A stretch of DNA of 64,000 nt from Brevibacillus brevis (GTDB lineage: Bacteria > Bacillota > Bacilli > Brevibacillales > Brevibacillaceae): assembly GCF_022026395.1 (NCBI RefSeq), contig NZ_CP041767.1, positions 3,008,501-3,072,500 on the forward strand. Reading direction: 5' to 3'. Position numbers and translations under genes: made by a program. The notes under the pieces were generated by a model. The model was not told the DNA's origin. It was given only the letters and a program-made list of their open reading frames with translations, and did not search any database. Within the stretch, counting starts at the first letter, position 1. Every line of letters starts with the position of its first letter. Below, in pieces: positions 1 to 9,599 of the stretch.

Positions 1-2
1 TG

Positions 3-224
3 CAAGGAGCAGGGTGGGAAATGATGTACAGGTTAGCTAACAACCTCTTGCAAGATCAAATCCTCTTTGCAACAGACTGGCCTGTATTTCCTCTGGAACG
101 CGCGATTGCAGAATGGAAGGAATTAAGCATAAAGCCCGAGGTGCTGGAGAAGGTGCTCGGTTCGAATGCAAAAGCATTGATTTCCAAAATAAAGGCGGAG
201 GTAAAAAAGGATGACAACACGTAA
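3..224 (+). CDS. Amidohydrolase-2 family protein, C-terminal end (partial)
   Basis: The reading frame is open to the left edge, so only about 73 C-terminal residues of a longer protein are present. The segment with FATDWP, a run of acidic and hydrophobic helix residues and then GSNAKALI resembles the end of TIM-barrel amidohydrolases of the amidohydrolase-2 group. In these the Asp after a Gly/Ala-Thr is a metal or catalytic residue, and an N-A-x-x-L segment closes the barrel. The stop codon lies 14 bases inside the next gene, which implies translational coupling and one operon with the crotonase. Members of this family hydrolyse or decarboxylate small ring or amide compounds. The substrate cannot be told from the fragment. 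Confidence 0.6.
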   Translation, partial: QGAGWEMMYRLANNLLQDQILFATDWPVFPLERAIAEWKELSIKPEVLEKVLGSNAKALISKIKAEVKKDDNT

Positions 225-981
225 GGCGGTGGTAGAGTGTGAGATCCATCAAGAGGTAGGCTGGATTCACCTGAATCGCCCCGAGCGGTTAAATGCGGTG
301 ATTCCACAATTGGTAGAGGAGCTGTATGGATCGCTCGACAAGTTGGAACGGAAAGGAGTAAGGGCAGCAATACTGGCTGGCCGCGGGAATGCTTTTTGTG
401 CAGGACATGATTTGCGGCATGAAGAAAAGCCTGCAAATGAGGCTGAGCTTCGCCTTAATTTACAGAAGATTCAGGATATAACCCGAAAGATCCAGCGTGT
501 TCCTTTCCCGGTGATCGCTGCGGTCCATGGTTATGCATTAGGAGCAGGGTGTGAGTTTGCGCTCGGATGCGATTTGATCATCGCCGCTCAAGATGCCGAA
601 TTCGGCTTTCCCGAAGTGAGTGTGGGACTTAGTGTTACCGGAGGGATTTCGCATATCCTTCCCATCACGATCGGACTGGTCCGGGCGAAAGAATTGCTGT
701 TTTCGGGCGAAAGGTTTGGTGCATCGCAAGCACTGCAGTTAGGACTCGTCAACAAGGTAGTGGATCATAAAGTGTTAGCTGAAGAAGCTGACAAGTGGGC
801 GAAACGGTTAGCAGAGCTCCCGCAAGTAGCGCTTGCAAAAGCCAAATTTGCGCTAAATCGCGGGGCACAATGCGATCTGGAGGCAGCTTTTGAATTGGAG
901 ATCGAGCATGCGCTGGCAACCGTGCAAACGATTGAATCCAAGCAGGCGGCTGAAGGGTTCCGAAAAAAAGGATCGGTTTAG
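211..981 (+). CDS. Enoyl-CoA hydratase/isomerase (crotonase) family protein
   Basis: This is a 256-residue protein of typical crotonase length. GNAFCAGHDL and then HGYALGAGCEFALGCDL are the two segments forming the CoA-thioester oxyanion hole, and FGFPEVSVGL carries the Glu position used by hydratases. Members add water to, isomerise or cleave acyl-CoA thioesters in the cytoplasm. The ATG overlaps the amidohydrolase end, with an AGG-rich stretch just upstream, and the next gene starts 20 bases downstream. Together with the adjacent acyl-CoA synthetase it probably forms a short CoA-dependent degradation pathway. The exact substrate is unknown, and hydratase versus isomerase cannot be decided by reading. 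Confidence 0.85.
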   Translation: MTTRKAVVECEIHQEVGWIHLNRPERLNAVIPQLVEELYGSLDKLERKGVRAAILAGRGNAFCAGHDLRHEEKPANEAELRLNLQKIQDITRKIQRVPFPVIAAVHGYALGAGCEFALGCDLIIAAQDAEFGFPEVSVGLSVTGGISHILPITIGLVRAKELLFSGERFGASQALQLGLVNKVVDHKVLAEEADKWAKRLAELPQVALAKAKFALNRGAQCDLEAAFELEIEHALATVQTIESKQAAEGFRKKGSV

Positions 982-1001
982 AGAAGGAGGGCTGAAACCT
1001 T

Positions 1002-2573
1002 TTGGACGTGCAAGAAATCAAGTCTTTGACGGCACGGGCGGCCAAACGATGGGGAGAAAAAATCGGGCTTGTCTTTGATGAATGGAATGAACAACTGTCA
1101 TTTAAGGAGATAGAAGACCGTTCCAACCAAATCGCCAACATGCTCCAAGTGCTGGGCGTTGGCTATGGGGATCGGGTAGCCGTCATGCTGAGGAACCAGC
1201 CGGAATTCCCGCTTACCTGGCTGGCGTTGGCAAAACTAGGCGCGAATATCGTGCCGATAAATATAAATTACAAAGAGTACGATGCACAGTATATCCTCCA
1301 CCACTCCGAAGCAATCGTTATCGTCACTTCACAGGAGTTTTTATCCCTGCTACAGAAGATCAGACCTTCCTTACAAACCCTCCAAACAATCCTCTCAGTA
1401 GACCAATCAGACGATCCCAACGTTGTCGATTTCAGAGCAATGTGTGAGACAGCGCCCACGACTCCAACAGCGCTTACCGTTTTTCCTGAAACTTTAGTCA
1501 ACATCCAGTATACATCCGGCACGACAGGCTTCCCCAAAGGGTGTATGCTCTCACATGAATATTGGCTCACCATAGCAAACAAGATGGTCGAGCAGCATCC
1601 CCATTTGACCCATTCAGATGTACTGTTAACGGCGCAGCCCTTTTACTATATGGACCCGCAGTGGAATTTGCTGGGGGCAATCGCTGTAGGGGCAAAGCTT
1701 GTGGTTCTCGATCGATTTCATCCCTCTACATTTTGGCAGAAAGTACGGCAATATGGCGTTACTTTTTTCTACTGTCTGGGAATCATGCCCACGCTCATGG
1801 TCAAAGCACCACGCTCACCATTTGACAGGGAAAATAACGTTCGCACCATCCTTTGCTCGGCCATTCCCCCGCATCTGCACCGCGAATTGGAAGAGCGATG
1901 GGGCGCGCCATGGTATGAGGTTTTTGGCATGACAGAGACAGGCGGAGATATTTCGGTTAAACCACAAGATCATGACCGATTGCTCGGAACAGGCTGCATC
2001 GGAAAACCGGATAAAGACCGGACTGTCCGCATTGTTGATACTCAAAATCGCCCCGTTTCGAGGGGGGAGGTTGGCGAGCTCCTCCTGCGCGGCTTGGGGA
2101 TGATGGATGGCTACTATAAAGATCCTGATGCGACTTGCGCTGCCTTTCAGGGCGGCTGGTTCCACACCGGAGATTTGGTGCGAATGGACGAAGACGGATA
2201 CATCTATTATGTCGGCAGAAAAAAGGAGATGATTCGCCGGAGTGGGGAAAATATTTCGGCTACTGAGGTTGAGGAAGTCATGAAAATGCATCCGGCTGTG
2301 CAATATGCCGCCTGCCTTCCATTGAAGGACGAAATACGCGGGGAAGAAATCAAGGCATACGTGGTAGTGAAAGCGGGCCAAACGGTGTCTCCTCATGAAT
2401 TGATCTCTCATTGCACCGAGCATCTTGCTTACTACAAGGTTCCACGATATTGGGAATACCGTAGTGAATTGCCTCGTACCCCATCTGAGCGTATAGCCAA
2501 GCATGTACTGGCGAACGAAAAAGCAGATCTTCGCATCGGTTCCTATGATCGAATGGATGATACATGGAGATAA
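1002..2573 (+). CDS. AMP-forming acyl-CoA synthetase (CaiC-like)
   Basis: This 523-residue member of the ANL superfamily activates a carboxylic acid with ATP and joins it to CoA. The P-loop-like motif YTSGTTGFPKG (about residue 170), FGMTETGG (about 310), WFHTGDL and GRKKEMIRRSGENIS are all intact. The C-terminus has ELPRTPSERIAKH, where the family's catalytic Lys is expected. A TTG start is chosen because a GAAGGAGG ribosome site lies 11 bases upstream and no ATG is suitably placed. The overall look, including the LPRTPSERIAK end, recalls crotonobetaine/carnitine-CoA ligases, but the acid is not determined. It sits directly after the crotonase, consistent with consecutive steps. Confidence 0.85.
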   Translation: MDVQEIKSLTARAAKRWGEKIGLVFDEWNEQLSFKEIEDRSNQIANMLQVLGVGYGDRVAVMLRNQPEFPLTWLALAKLGANIVPININYKEYDAQYILHHSEAIVIVTSQEFLSLLQKIRPSLQTLQTILSVDQSDDPNVVDFRAMCETAPTTPTALTVFPETLVNIQYTSGTTGFPKGCMLSHEYWLTIANKMVEQHPHLTHSDVLLTAQPFYYMDPQWNLLGAIAVGAKLVVLDRFHPSTFWQKVRQYGVTFFYCLGIMPTLMVKAPRSPFDRENNVRTILCSAIPPHLHRELEERWGAPWYEVFGMTETGGDISVKPQDHDRLLGTGCIGKPDKDRTVRIVDTQNRPVSRGEVGELLLRGLGMMDGYYKDPDATCAAFQGGWFHTGDLVRMDEDGYIYYVGRKKEMIRRSGENISATEVEEVMKMHPAVQYAACLPLKDEIRGEEIKAYVVVKAGQTVSPHELISHCTEHLAYYKVPRYWEYRSELPRTPSERIAKHVLANEKADLRIGSYDRMDDTWR

Positions 2574-2598
2574 CCTGCAAATGGAGAGGAAGATATGA

Positions 2599-3678
2599 AT
2601 GAATAGTTGGGTAAAGGTACTGAAAGAGCTGACAGAGGCTTCCGGCGTTCCCGGACAAGAACAGGAAGTGCGAGAATTAATACGCATGCACTTGGAACCG
2701 CTTACAGAAAAAGTGTTCACAGATAATCTGGGAAGCATAATCGGTCAGAAAACAGGCCTGGCCAATGGACCGAAAATCATGATGATGGGCCATATGGATG
2801 AAGTGGGGTTCATGGTAACGCGTGTGATGAAGGATGGATTCATCGCCTTCCAGCCGCTTGGTGGCTGGTGGTCGCAGGTGATGCTGGCACAGCGCGTGAA
2901 CATTAAAACACGCAAAGGGGATATTGTCGGCGTAATCGGGTCAAAACCGCCGCATCTGCTGTCTTCGGAAGAACGAAAGAAAGTGGTTGAAATCGAGCGG
3001 ATGTACATCGATATCGGAGCATCCAGCGAAGAACAGGCAAAGGAGCTGGGAATTCGCCCGGGTGATCCAATTGTACCGATCTGCCCTTTCACGGTGATGG
3101 CAAATGACAAGATGTATATGGCAAAAGCGCTCGATAATCGCGGCGGTTGTCTGACAGCCATTGAAGTGATGAAACAGTTGCAAGAAACGGATCATCCCAA
3201 CATCGTATTTAGCGGCGCTACTGCACAAGAAGAAGTGGGATGCCGCGGCGCATTCACGAGCACCTATATGGTGCAGCCGGATCTATTCATTGCATTGGAG
3301 ACGGGGATAACGTTTGACACGCCGGGAAGAGCCGACTCTCCTAATTTGCCTGATATCAAGTGCGGTGGCGGGCCTACGATTGGTCTATTCGACGGCTCGC
3401 TCGTGCCCAATCGGAAGTTGCGGGATCTGTTATTTGATACGGCGGAAGAGGAAGGCATCCCGTATCAATATGGTGCTATTGCAGGTGCGGGTACGGACGC
3501 AGGAGCAGCTCATATGGTTGGCAAAGGGGCTCCATCCATCGTCATTGCAATCCCTGCGCGTTATATCCACAGTCACGCTTCGATTCTCCATCATGATGAT
3601 GTGGAAAATACGGTCAAATTGCTGACGGCTCTCGTCAAAAAGCTGGATCAAAAAACGGTTGATTGGCTCAAATCGTAG
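2599..3678 (+). CDS. M42-family metallo-aminopeptidase
   Basis: A 359-residue protein of the usual M42 (glutamyl aminopeptidase/CelM/YsdC) length. Metal and catalytic residues are visible: GHMDEVG (His65, Asp67), LDNRGG (Asp179), QEEVG (Glu211 catalytic, Glu212 metal), and the final HSHASILHHDD. The family forms large cytoplasmic tetrahedral complexes that trim N-terminal residues from peptides. The AGAGTDAGAAH segment is also typical. The ATG has a GAGAGGAAG site 7-8 bases upstream. It lies directly before a peptide-binding lipoprotein and peptide ABC transporter genes, so it probably degrades imported peptides. Confidence 0.9.
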   Translation: MNSWVKVLKELTEASGVPGQEQEVRELIRMHLEPLTEKVFTDNLGSIIGQKTGLANGPKIMMMGHMDEVGFMVTRVMKDGFIAFQPLGGWWSQVMLAQRVNIKTRKGDIVGVIGSKPPHLLSSEERKKVVEIERMYIDIGASSEEQAKELGIRPGDPIVPICPFTVMANDKMYMAKALDNRGGCLTAIEVMKQLQETDHPNIVFSGATAQEEVGCRGAFTSTYMVQPDLFIALETGITFDTPGRADSPNLPDIKCGGGPTIGLFDGSLVPNRKLRDLLFDTAEEEGIPYQYGAIAGAGTDAGAAHMVGKGAPSIVIAIPARYIHSHASILHHDDVENTVKLLTALVKKLDQKTVDWLKS

Positions 3679-3718
3679 GGGGCGAGGATATTTCCCAAAC
3701 AAGGGAGTGGTGTCATTC

Positions 3719-5362
3719 ATGTGGATAAGAAAGCGGGAAAGCGCCACGTTTGTGAGCATTGTCCTTTCCTGTTTCGTACTGCTGGCAATCGTGTCCGGCT
3801 GCGATGCACCTGCAACGAAACAAGGTACGGATGTAGGAAATAAAGATGCCAGTATATCCGAGAAAAAGGGAGGAACGATCACCGTCGCGATCGGCAGTGA
3901 ACCAGATACACTCGATGTCCACAAATCGACAACGTTAAGCACGGAGGGGGTCGCACTCAATCTAGGGGGGGCTCTCCTTTACAGAGATCCCCAAACAAAT
4001 GAGGTTAATCCCCATCTGGCGGAATCGTACTCCATTTCGGAAGATGGGAAGACATGGACATTTCGGATTCGCAAAGGCGTTACCTTTCATGATGGGACAC
4101 TGCTTACTGCACAGGCGTACAAGCGAACGTTTGAGCGGGCCATGTCTCCGGAAATCGCTCCGAAAGGCGTAGGGATGGTTCTTGGCATCATCAAATCGAT
4201 TAAAACACCAGATGATCAGACCCTTATTTTGGAGTTGAATGAACCGTCTGCCACACTCCTCACCTATTTCACTTCCGCGAGCTGGATGCAGCCACTCTCG
4301 GTGGACGCTGTGCAAAAGTTTGGGGATCAATACGGAAGGAATCCGGTCGGTGTCGGTCCATGGAAGATGGAGGGCTGGAAATCAGGAGATTCAATCACGC
4401 TGATTCAGAATGATGCGTATCGCTGGGCAACGCCCTTCTTTAAAAATCAAGGAGCACCGAGGCCGGACAAATTAGTTCTGAAATTGATTCGAAATCCGCA
4501 AACGGCTGTCGCTGCTTTGGAAAGCGGAACCATCGACATCGCTGATCTGCCTGCGAAAGACGCGAAGAAATTCAAGAACAACGATCGTTTTACCGTACTG
4601 GAGCAGACAAAGCGCGGTTTGGGGCTGTTTGTCGAGCTGAACTTGAAAAACGAAATTTTACAAGATAAAAACGTACGCAAAGCGTTGCAAATGGCAGTAA
4701 AGAAAGAGGCTATCGTGCAGTCGCATCTGCAAGGCGAAGGAATTGTTGCAGATGGACCGCTGCCAGCAAATTTGTTCGGATACGATCAATCCATTGCCCA
4801 ATATGCATACAAATACAACCCCGAGGAAGCGGTGAAGCTCCTGGAAGAAGCCGGATGGAAACTGAATGCACAAGGGATGAGGGAGAAAGCAGGAAAACCG
4901 CTTCATCTCGAATTGTTGAGTATGGAAGTATGGTCTCAACCTGCCCAGTTGATGCAAGGAATGTTCAAAGCAATTGGGGTAGACGTGAAAATCATTACTC
5001 TGGAAGGCAGCGCAGTCGACCAGTTAACTGCTGCCGGCACATTTGACTTGGCGCTGGATGGATACGTCGCTGATGACCCTGATATCTTGTTTCCGTTCAT
5101 GCATTCAAGTCAGATCGGTGGGATGAATCGTTCAGCTATCCATGACAAAACGATCGATTCCTTACTGGAAAAGGGACAGGTGACGATGAAGAGCGACGAT
5201 AGAGCAAAAATCTATGAAGATCTTCAGAAGCGCGCTGTAGAGGAGGCGTTTTGGATTCCCATTTACACGGAAAAACGGTTTGTCGTGGTAAACAACCGTG
5301 TTCAGGGATTGATGCTTGATCCATCCGGACTGAAATGGTATCAGGACGTGTGGGTTAAGTAA
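3719..5362 (+). CDS. Peptide ABC transporter substrate-binding lipoprotein (SBP_bac_5)
   Basis: The mature protein captures peptides outside the membrane for the permease encoded downstream. From the chosen ATG the protein has 547 residues and begins with a charged MWIRKR, a hydrophobic stretch and the lipobox IVSGC, so it is a lipoprotein exported by Sec and anchored at Cys. The frame extends further upstream, but this start follows a GGGAGTGGTG site and gives a normal signal peptide. The body shows the family pattern GGTITVAIGSEPDTLD, then W-T-F-R-I-R-x-G-V-x-F-H-D-G-T-L, and VGVGPWKM. Four transport genes follow, after a serine hydrolase. Substrate specificity is unknown. Confidence 0.9.
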   Translation: MWIRKRESATFVSIVLSCFVLLAIVSGCDAPATKQGTDVGNKDASISEKKGGTITVAIGSEPDTLDVHKSTTLSTEGVALNLGGALLYRDPQTNEVNPHLAESYSISEDGKTWTFRIRKGVTFHDGTLLTAQAYKRTFERAMSPEIAPKGVGMVLGIIKSIKTPDDQTLILELNEPSATLLTYFTSASWMQPLSVDAVQKFGDQYGRNPVGVGPWKMEGWKSGDSITLIQNDAYRWATPFFKNQGAPRPDKLVLKLIRNPQTAVAALESGTIDIADLPAKDAKKFKNNDRFTVLEQTKRGLGLFVELNLKNEILQDKNVRKALQMAVKKEAIVQSHLQGEGIVADGPLPANLFGYDQSIAQYAYKYNPEEAVKLLEEAGWKLNAQGMREKAGKPLHLELLSMEVWSQPAQLMQGMFKAIGVDVKIITLEGSAVDQLTAAGTFDLALDGYVADDPDILFPFMHSSQIGGMNRSAIHDKTIDSLLEKGQVTMKSDDRAKIYEDLQKRAVEEAFWIPIYTEKRFVVVNNRVQGLMLDPSGLKWYQDVWVK

Positions 5363-5393
5363 GCGGAGAAACAAAAAACAAGGAGAACAGGTG

Positions 5394-6698
5394 ATGAACA
5401 ATCAGGAATGGATCGTGAGTTATGAGGAGTTTGTCCGAGAAACAATGTTGGGATGCAAGGTGCCTGGAGCTGCAATTGGAGTGGCCAAACACGGACAGCT
5501 CATTTATGCCAAAGGCTTCGGCTATCGAGATATTGAGCAAGGTCAGGTAGTGACAGTTGATACTTTGTTCGGAATCGCTTCGATTACGAAATCGTTCACC
5601 GCTATTGCGATCATGCAGCTACAGGAAGCCGGAAAACTGACGGTTGCCGATCCTGTTTCCCGTTTTCTGCCAGAGTTTCAAGTAAAAACGGGAAGTGGTG
5701 GAACGGAAGCAATCACCATTCACAACTTTCTAACTCATTCCTCCGGTTTGCCGCCATTATCTTGCGTCGATGAAGCACTCAAGCGTGGGATAAATACTTA
5801 TGAGGAATTGATGACTTATATGGCACAACTGGAATTTCCTTTATTGGGCGCACCAGGTACGGAGTTCAGTTATTCCAATGATTGCTATACGCTACTGGGA
5901 GCAATTGTTGAGCGGGCAAGCGGCAAGCCATATTCGACGTATGTGAAGGAGCATATTCTCCAACCGGCGGGAATGCAGCATAGTTGCTTTTCTTTGGCGG
6001 AGTTGCACGGGTACGAGGATAGAACATCGCTATTTGAGACACCGCCGTTTCAATCATCCGGCGGATTAAAATCAACGCTCACCGATATGATGAGATACAC
6101 CGAGCTGTTTCGAACGAAAGGTTTGATTGGCAAGGAACGGATTCTTCGCACGGAAAGTGTACAGCAGATGATCACCCCTTATTTCCGCTGCGAACAAAAT
6201 CAATATTACGGGTATGGTGTAGCGATTACACCCAATTTCTACGGTGCTGTGATGCTGGGCCATAGCGGCAGAGAAAAAGGGATCCAAGCCCACATGAGTA
6301 TCATCCCGGAATACGGACTGGCTACCGTGGTGCTCACTAATCTCAGTGGTTCGCCGGCTGCCGCATTGGCACATGGCACGTTTCACTGCATTGAGAATCG
6401 TCCGGCGAAATCAACGCATGTCACGTATAAGGAATATGACCTCCCGACAGAGCGTCTGCATGAATATGCGGGCGAGTATGGCTCTATGGAAGGAATTCAT
6501 CTTCAGGTAAGCGTGGATGCAGGTACGCTGATCATAACGGTAGATCATTCGGACTCATTCTCTTTAAAAGCTATCGACGAAGACGTTTTTCTCGCGAACG
6601 TTGACGGGTCGGATCAAACCGTACGCTTTATACGAGACAAAAATCAAACGGTAATTCGCATGATGGGCTCTTATCGCCAAATTCCCAAGCGAGTTTAG
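5394..6698 (+). CDS. Serine hydrolase, beta-lactamase/D-aminopeptidase fold
   Basis: A 434-residue protein related to class C beta-lactamases, DD-peptidases and esterases. SITKSF (about Ser63-x-x-Lys66) supplies the nucleophile and general base, and YSNDCY (about residue 160) is the Tyr-x-Asn motif. A C-terminal beta-rich region (about 350-434) resembles the accessory domain often found in this family. No clear signal peptide is visible, so a cytoplasmic role is likely. An in-frame GTG three bases earlier is possible; the ATG is better spaced from AGGAG. Its place inside a peptide transporter operon, together with an M42 peptidase and DapF, suggests hydrolysis of imported peptides, perhaps containing D-residues. 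The last point is inference. Confidence 0.85.
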   Translation: MNNQEWIVSYEEFVRETMLGCKVPGAAIGVAKHGQLIYAKGFGYRDIEQGQVVTVDTLFGIASITKSFTAIAIMQLQEAGKLTVADPVSRFLPEFQVKTGSGGTEAITIHNFLTHSSGLPPLSCVDEALKRGINTYEELMTYMAQLEFPLLGAPGTEFSYSNDCYTLLGAIVERASGKPYSTYVKEHILQPAGMQHSCFSLAELHGYEDRTSLFETPPFQSSGGLKSTLTDMMRYTELFRTKGLIGKERILRTESVQQMITPYFRCEQNQYYGYGVAITPNFYGAVMLGHSGREKGIQAHMSIIPEYGLATVVLTNLSGSPAAALAHGTFHCIENRPAKSTHVTYKEYDLPTERLHEYAGEYGSMEGIHLQVSVDAGTLIITVDHSDSFSLKAIDEDVFLANVDGSDQTVRFIRDKNQTVIRMMGSYRQIPKRV

Positions 6699-6733
6699 CC
6701 ATACGCATTCTGGAAGAGAGGAGTGAACGAATC

Positions 6734-7672
6734 ATGAAACAGTACTTGTTGAATCGGGTGCTATCAGGAGTGATTGTCCTCCTCGGCATTTCCATCTTTT
6801 CGTTTGCGCTCGTTCATTTTATTCCTGGTGATCCGGTACGGATTATGATAGGGGAAAAGGCTACAAAAGCACAAGTGGAACAGTTGCGTGAACAAATGGG
6901 GCTAAATCAGCCCCTTCCTCATCAGTACCTGACCTACATGAAAAAAGTCATCCAAGGAGATTTCGGGACCTCCTTACAAACAGAAAGACCAGTCATCGTG
7001 GAAATAATGGAACGGTTTCCGGCAACGGCCAAACTAGCCTTTGCTGGGATTGGCATCGCGGTTGTCATTGGCTTAACGATGGGAATGATTGCTGCGAAAT
7101 ACAAGAATACACTCTTGGACTTTATGCTGATGGCGGCAGCTTCGATCGGATTATCGCTGCCGAGCTTCTGGCTGGGGTTAATCGTCATTATGTTATTTTC
7201 CGTTCAATTAGGCTGGTTTCCAATCGCGGGTGGTACGGGATGGAAGGATCTTGTTTTGCCTGCGTGTACCTTGGGCGTTTTGTCTTCCGCGATGATCAGC
7301 CGACTGACGCGTTCAGGTATGGTCGAAGTGCTTTCCCATGATTACATTCGAACGGCACGGGCCAAGGGCTTAAGGGAGTCGATCATCCTATTCCGACACG
7401 CGTTGTGCAATGTCATGATTCCTGTTGTTACGGTGGTGGGCTTGCAAATCGCGACTTTGCTGGGCGGGGCAGTTATCATCGAACAAGTGTTCAACTGGCC
7501 TGGAATTGGCACATTAGCTATCGGAGCGATTTCAGCCCGTGATTTTCCGATGATTCAGGGCATTGTGCTGCTGATGGGCTTCATCTATGTCGTGGTAAAT
7601 ATGATGGTCGACTTGCTGTATGGTTTGATTGATCCGCGTGTCGACCTCATTACGGAAAAGGAGGGGCGGTAA
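6734..7672 (+). CDS. Peptide ABC transporter permease, DppB/OppB type
   Basis: A 312-residue integral membrane protein with an N-terminal helix (VLSGVIVLLGISIFSFALVHFIPGDP, read as two short pieces here) and further hydrophobic segments around residues 100-125, 135-160, 185-205, 235-260 and 280-300. The DPVRIMIG and later DYIRTARAKGL segment is the EAA loop that contacts the ATPases. The family's usual length is 305-340. Together with the next gene it forms the transmembrane channel for peptides delivered by the lipoprotein. It is followed with a one-base gap by the DppC-type partner. AGAGAGGAGTG precedes the ATG. Confidence 0.92.
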   Translation: MKQYLLNRVLSGVIVLLGISIFSFALVHFIPGDPVRIMIGEKATKAQVEQLREQMGLNQPLPHQYLTYMKKVIQGDFGTSLQTERPVIVEIMERFPATAKLAFAGIGIAVVIGLTMGMIAAKYKNTLLDFMLMAAASIGLSLPSFWLGLIVIMLFSVQLGWFPIAGGTGWKDLVLPACTLGVLSSAMISRLTRSGMVEVLSHDYIRTARAKGLRESIILFRHALCNVMIPVVTVVGLQIATLLGGAVIIEQVFNWPGIGTLAIGAISARDFPMIQGIVLLMGFIYVVVNMMVDLLYGLIDPRVDLITEKEGR

Positions 7673-7673
7673 A

Positions 7674-8567
7674 TTGAATGATGTGAGCAAAACCGCCGCA
7701 CATGGGGCGACGCATGCCAAATCCCCGATGTTTCCCACGCTTGCATTTTGGGGGGAAATCAAGAAACAGCGAGCAGCAAAACTAAGCTTGGTGGTGCTTT
7801 TACTTATATCTGCGATTGGAATCGTCGGGCCTTGGATCGCTCCTTATGACCCTACTGAAAGTAACTACGATGCCTTTTTGCAAGGACCGTCTGCCAAGCA
7901 TGTTCTCGGAACGGATGCGATCGGCCGCGATTTACTTTCCCGTATTTTATACGGAACGCGCGTTACGCTTGTGGTTGCTGTCATGGCGGTCGGCATCACA
8001 GTAGTGGCAGGAACGATGATTGGTGTCATCAGTGCGTATGTGGGAGGATTCATTGATCACCTGCTCATGCGGATTATGGATATTTTGCTCGCCTTGCCGG
8101 GGATCATTTTGGCCTTGGCCATTGTCGCGGCGCTTGGACCGAGTCAAACCAATGCGATGATCGCAATCGGCATTTCTTCCATTCCCAGCTTTGCACGTCT
8201 GATCAGGGCAGCGACGCTCGTCATCATGTCGTCTGGATATGTGGAAGCCAGCAGATCGATCGGCACGCCGAGCTGGTGGATCATTCTTTTTCAGGTGATC
8301 CCCAATATTACGAATGTATTGTTCGTTTACATGACACTGTTCGTCGGGGGAGCGATTCTCGATACGGCTGCATTGGGCTTTATCGGCTTGGGCGCACAGC
8401 CGCCGACGCCCGAATGGGGGACCATGCTGAATGAAGGAAAAGATTATTTGTCCGATGCCTGGTGGCTTGCGACATACCCGGGATTGGCCATCACCATTGT
8501 CGTGTTGGCTGTAAACCGGCTGGGAGATGCCTTGCGTGATATTTTTGATCCTCGTACGCAAAAGTAA
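7674..8567 (+). CDS. Peptide ABC transporter permease, DppC/OppC type
   Basis: The partner permease has 297 residues from the TTG chosen here. That start lies one base after the previous stop and 9 bases after AAGGAGG. An open frame continues upstream inside the previous gene but would overlap it needlessly. N-terminal hydrophobic helix LSLVVLLLISAIGIVGPWIAPYDP followed by HVLGTDAIGRDLLSRILYGTRV is diagnostic for the OppC/DppC half. The EAA-like loop YVEASRSIGTPSWWI is near residue 195. It completes the membrane part of the transporter with the two ATPase genes that follow. Confidence 0.92.
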   Translation: MNDVSKTAAHGATHAKSPMFPTLAFWGEIKKQRAAKLSLVVLLLISAIGIVGPWIAPYDPTESNYDAFLQGPSAKHVLGTDAIGRDLLSRILYGTRVTLVVAVMAVGITVVAGTMIGVISAYVGGFIDHLLMRIMDILLALPGIILALAIVAALGPSQTNAMIAIGISSIPSFARLIRAATLVIMSSGYVEASRSIGTPSWWIILFQVIPNITNVLFVYMTLFVGGAILDTAALGFIGLGAQPPTPEWGTMLNEGKDYLSDAWWLATYPGLAITIVVLAVNRLGDALRDIFDPRTQK

Positions 8568-8603
8568 AAGGGCAATAAGAGGATGGGAGAGGGGATTCCA
8601 TTG

Positions 8604-9599
8604 ATGGACAATGTATTGGAAGTGACAGGGCTGACAACCCGGTTCTCGAAAGAGTCGGGCACGATTACGGTGGTTGATCAGCTTGATTTACATGTGAAAA
8701 AAGGGGAGACGCTGGGAATTGTCGGAGAGTCGGGGTGCGGCAAGAGCGTTACTTCGCTCTCGCTCATGCGACTGTTGGACAATAATGCCACTTTGAGTGG
8801 AAGCATTCGATTCAACGGGAAAGAAGTGCTTGCGCTGAGTGAAGCCGAGATGCGCAGTCTCAGAGGCAAGGAAATGGCGATGATTTTTCAGGAACCGATG
8901 CATTCGTTAAATCCGGTGTTGACGATCGGCCGACAAATCAGTGAGGTACTGCACGCGCATGAGGGGGAAAGCAAAGCGGCGGTAAAGCAACGGGTACTGG
9001 ATTTGCTTACGGTGGTGGGCATCTCCCGAGTGGAAGAGATTTACAGGGATTACCCGCACCGTTTGTCAGGAGGAATGAGGCAACGGGTGATGATTGCCAT
9101 GGCGATCGCTTGTAATCCGTCATTACTGATCGCTGATGAACCGACGACCGCATTGGATGTGACCATTCAAGCGCAAATCTTGAATCTGATCAAAAAAATC
9201 AGAAGGGATATCGGCATGTCAGTGATCATGATAACGCATGATTTAGGGGTGATCGCTGAAGTGTGCGACCGCGTTATGGTGATGTATGCGGGACAAGCGA
9301 TTGAGATAGCGGACGTAAGGTCGTTGCTGCGCGATCCGAAGCACCCGTACACCGCGGGTTTGCTCCAATCGACACCAAGGCAACGCGCAAAGAGGCTTTA
9401 CAGCATAAAAGGCAGTGTGCCGACACCGGAAAACAAACCCAATGGGTGCCGGTTTGCCCCGCGATGCGATAAAGTGATGGCGATATGTTGGGAGCGGAAT
9501 CCTGTTCTCCATCCAGTAGATCAGCATTCTTCTTGTCGATGCTGGTTATTTTCCCAAGACAAAGGTCATGAACAGGAAAGCTCGGTGGTAGGTGGATGA
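8604..9599 (+). CDS. Peptide ABC transporter ATP-binding protein, DppD/OppD type
   Basis: A 331-residue cytoplasmic ATPase. The Walker A is GESGCGKS, the Q-loop is in [11 protein letters not shown], the signature is LSGGMRQRV, and the Walker B is [13 protein letters not shown], followed by the switch His in MITHDLG. The C-terminal RFAPRC cysteine cluster is the oligopeptide/dipeptide-specific tail. The ATG is preceded by TTG and an upstream in-frame ATG. It was chosen for its spacing of about 9 from AGAGGGG. The stop overlaps the start of the next ATPase (ATGA), so the two are translationally coupled and probably form a heterodimer. Confidence 0.93.
   Translation: MDNVLEVTGLTTRFSKESGTITVVDQLDLHVKKGETLGIVGESGCGKSVTSLSLMRLLDNNATLSGSIRFNGKEVLALSEAEMRSLRGKEMAMIFQEPMHSLNPVLTIGRQISEVLHAHEGESKAAVKQRVLDLLTVVGISRVEEIYRDYPHRLSGGMRQRVMIAMAIACNPSLLIADEPTTALDVTIQAQILNLIKKIRRDIGMSVIMITHDLGVIAEVCDRVMVMYAGQAIEIADVRSLLRDPKHPYTAGLLQSTPRQRAKRLYSIKGSVPTPENKPNGCRFAPRCDKVMAICWERNPVLHPVDQHSSCRCWLFSQDKGHEQESSVVGG

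Noticed and set aside
1815-2738. Long - strand open frame of about 300 codons opposite the acyl-CoA synthetase
   Set aside because: It overlaps two well-supported genes, has no family resemblance and no ribosome site; it is a codon-bias shadow.
7947-8561. - strand open frame of about 200 codons opposite the DppC-type gene
   Set aside because: The translation is rich in Arg, His and Asp with no recognisable domain, and the + strand gene is certain.
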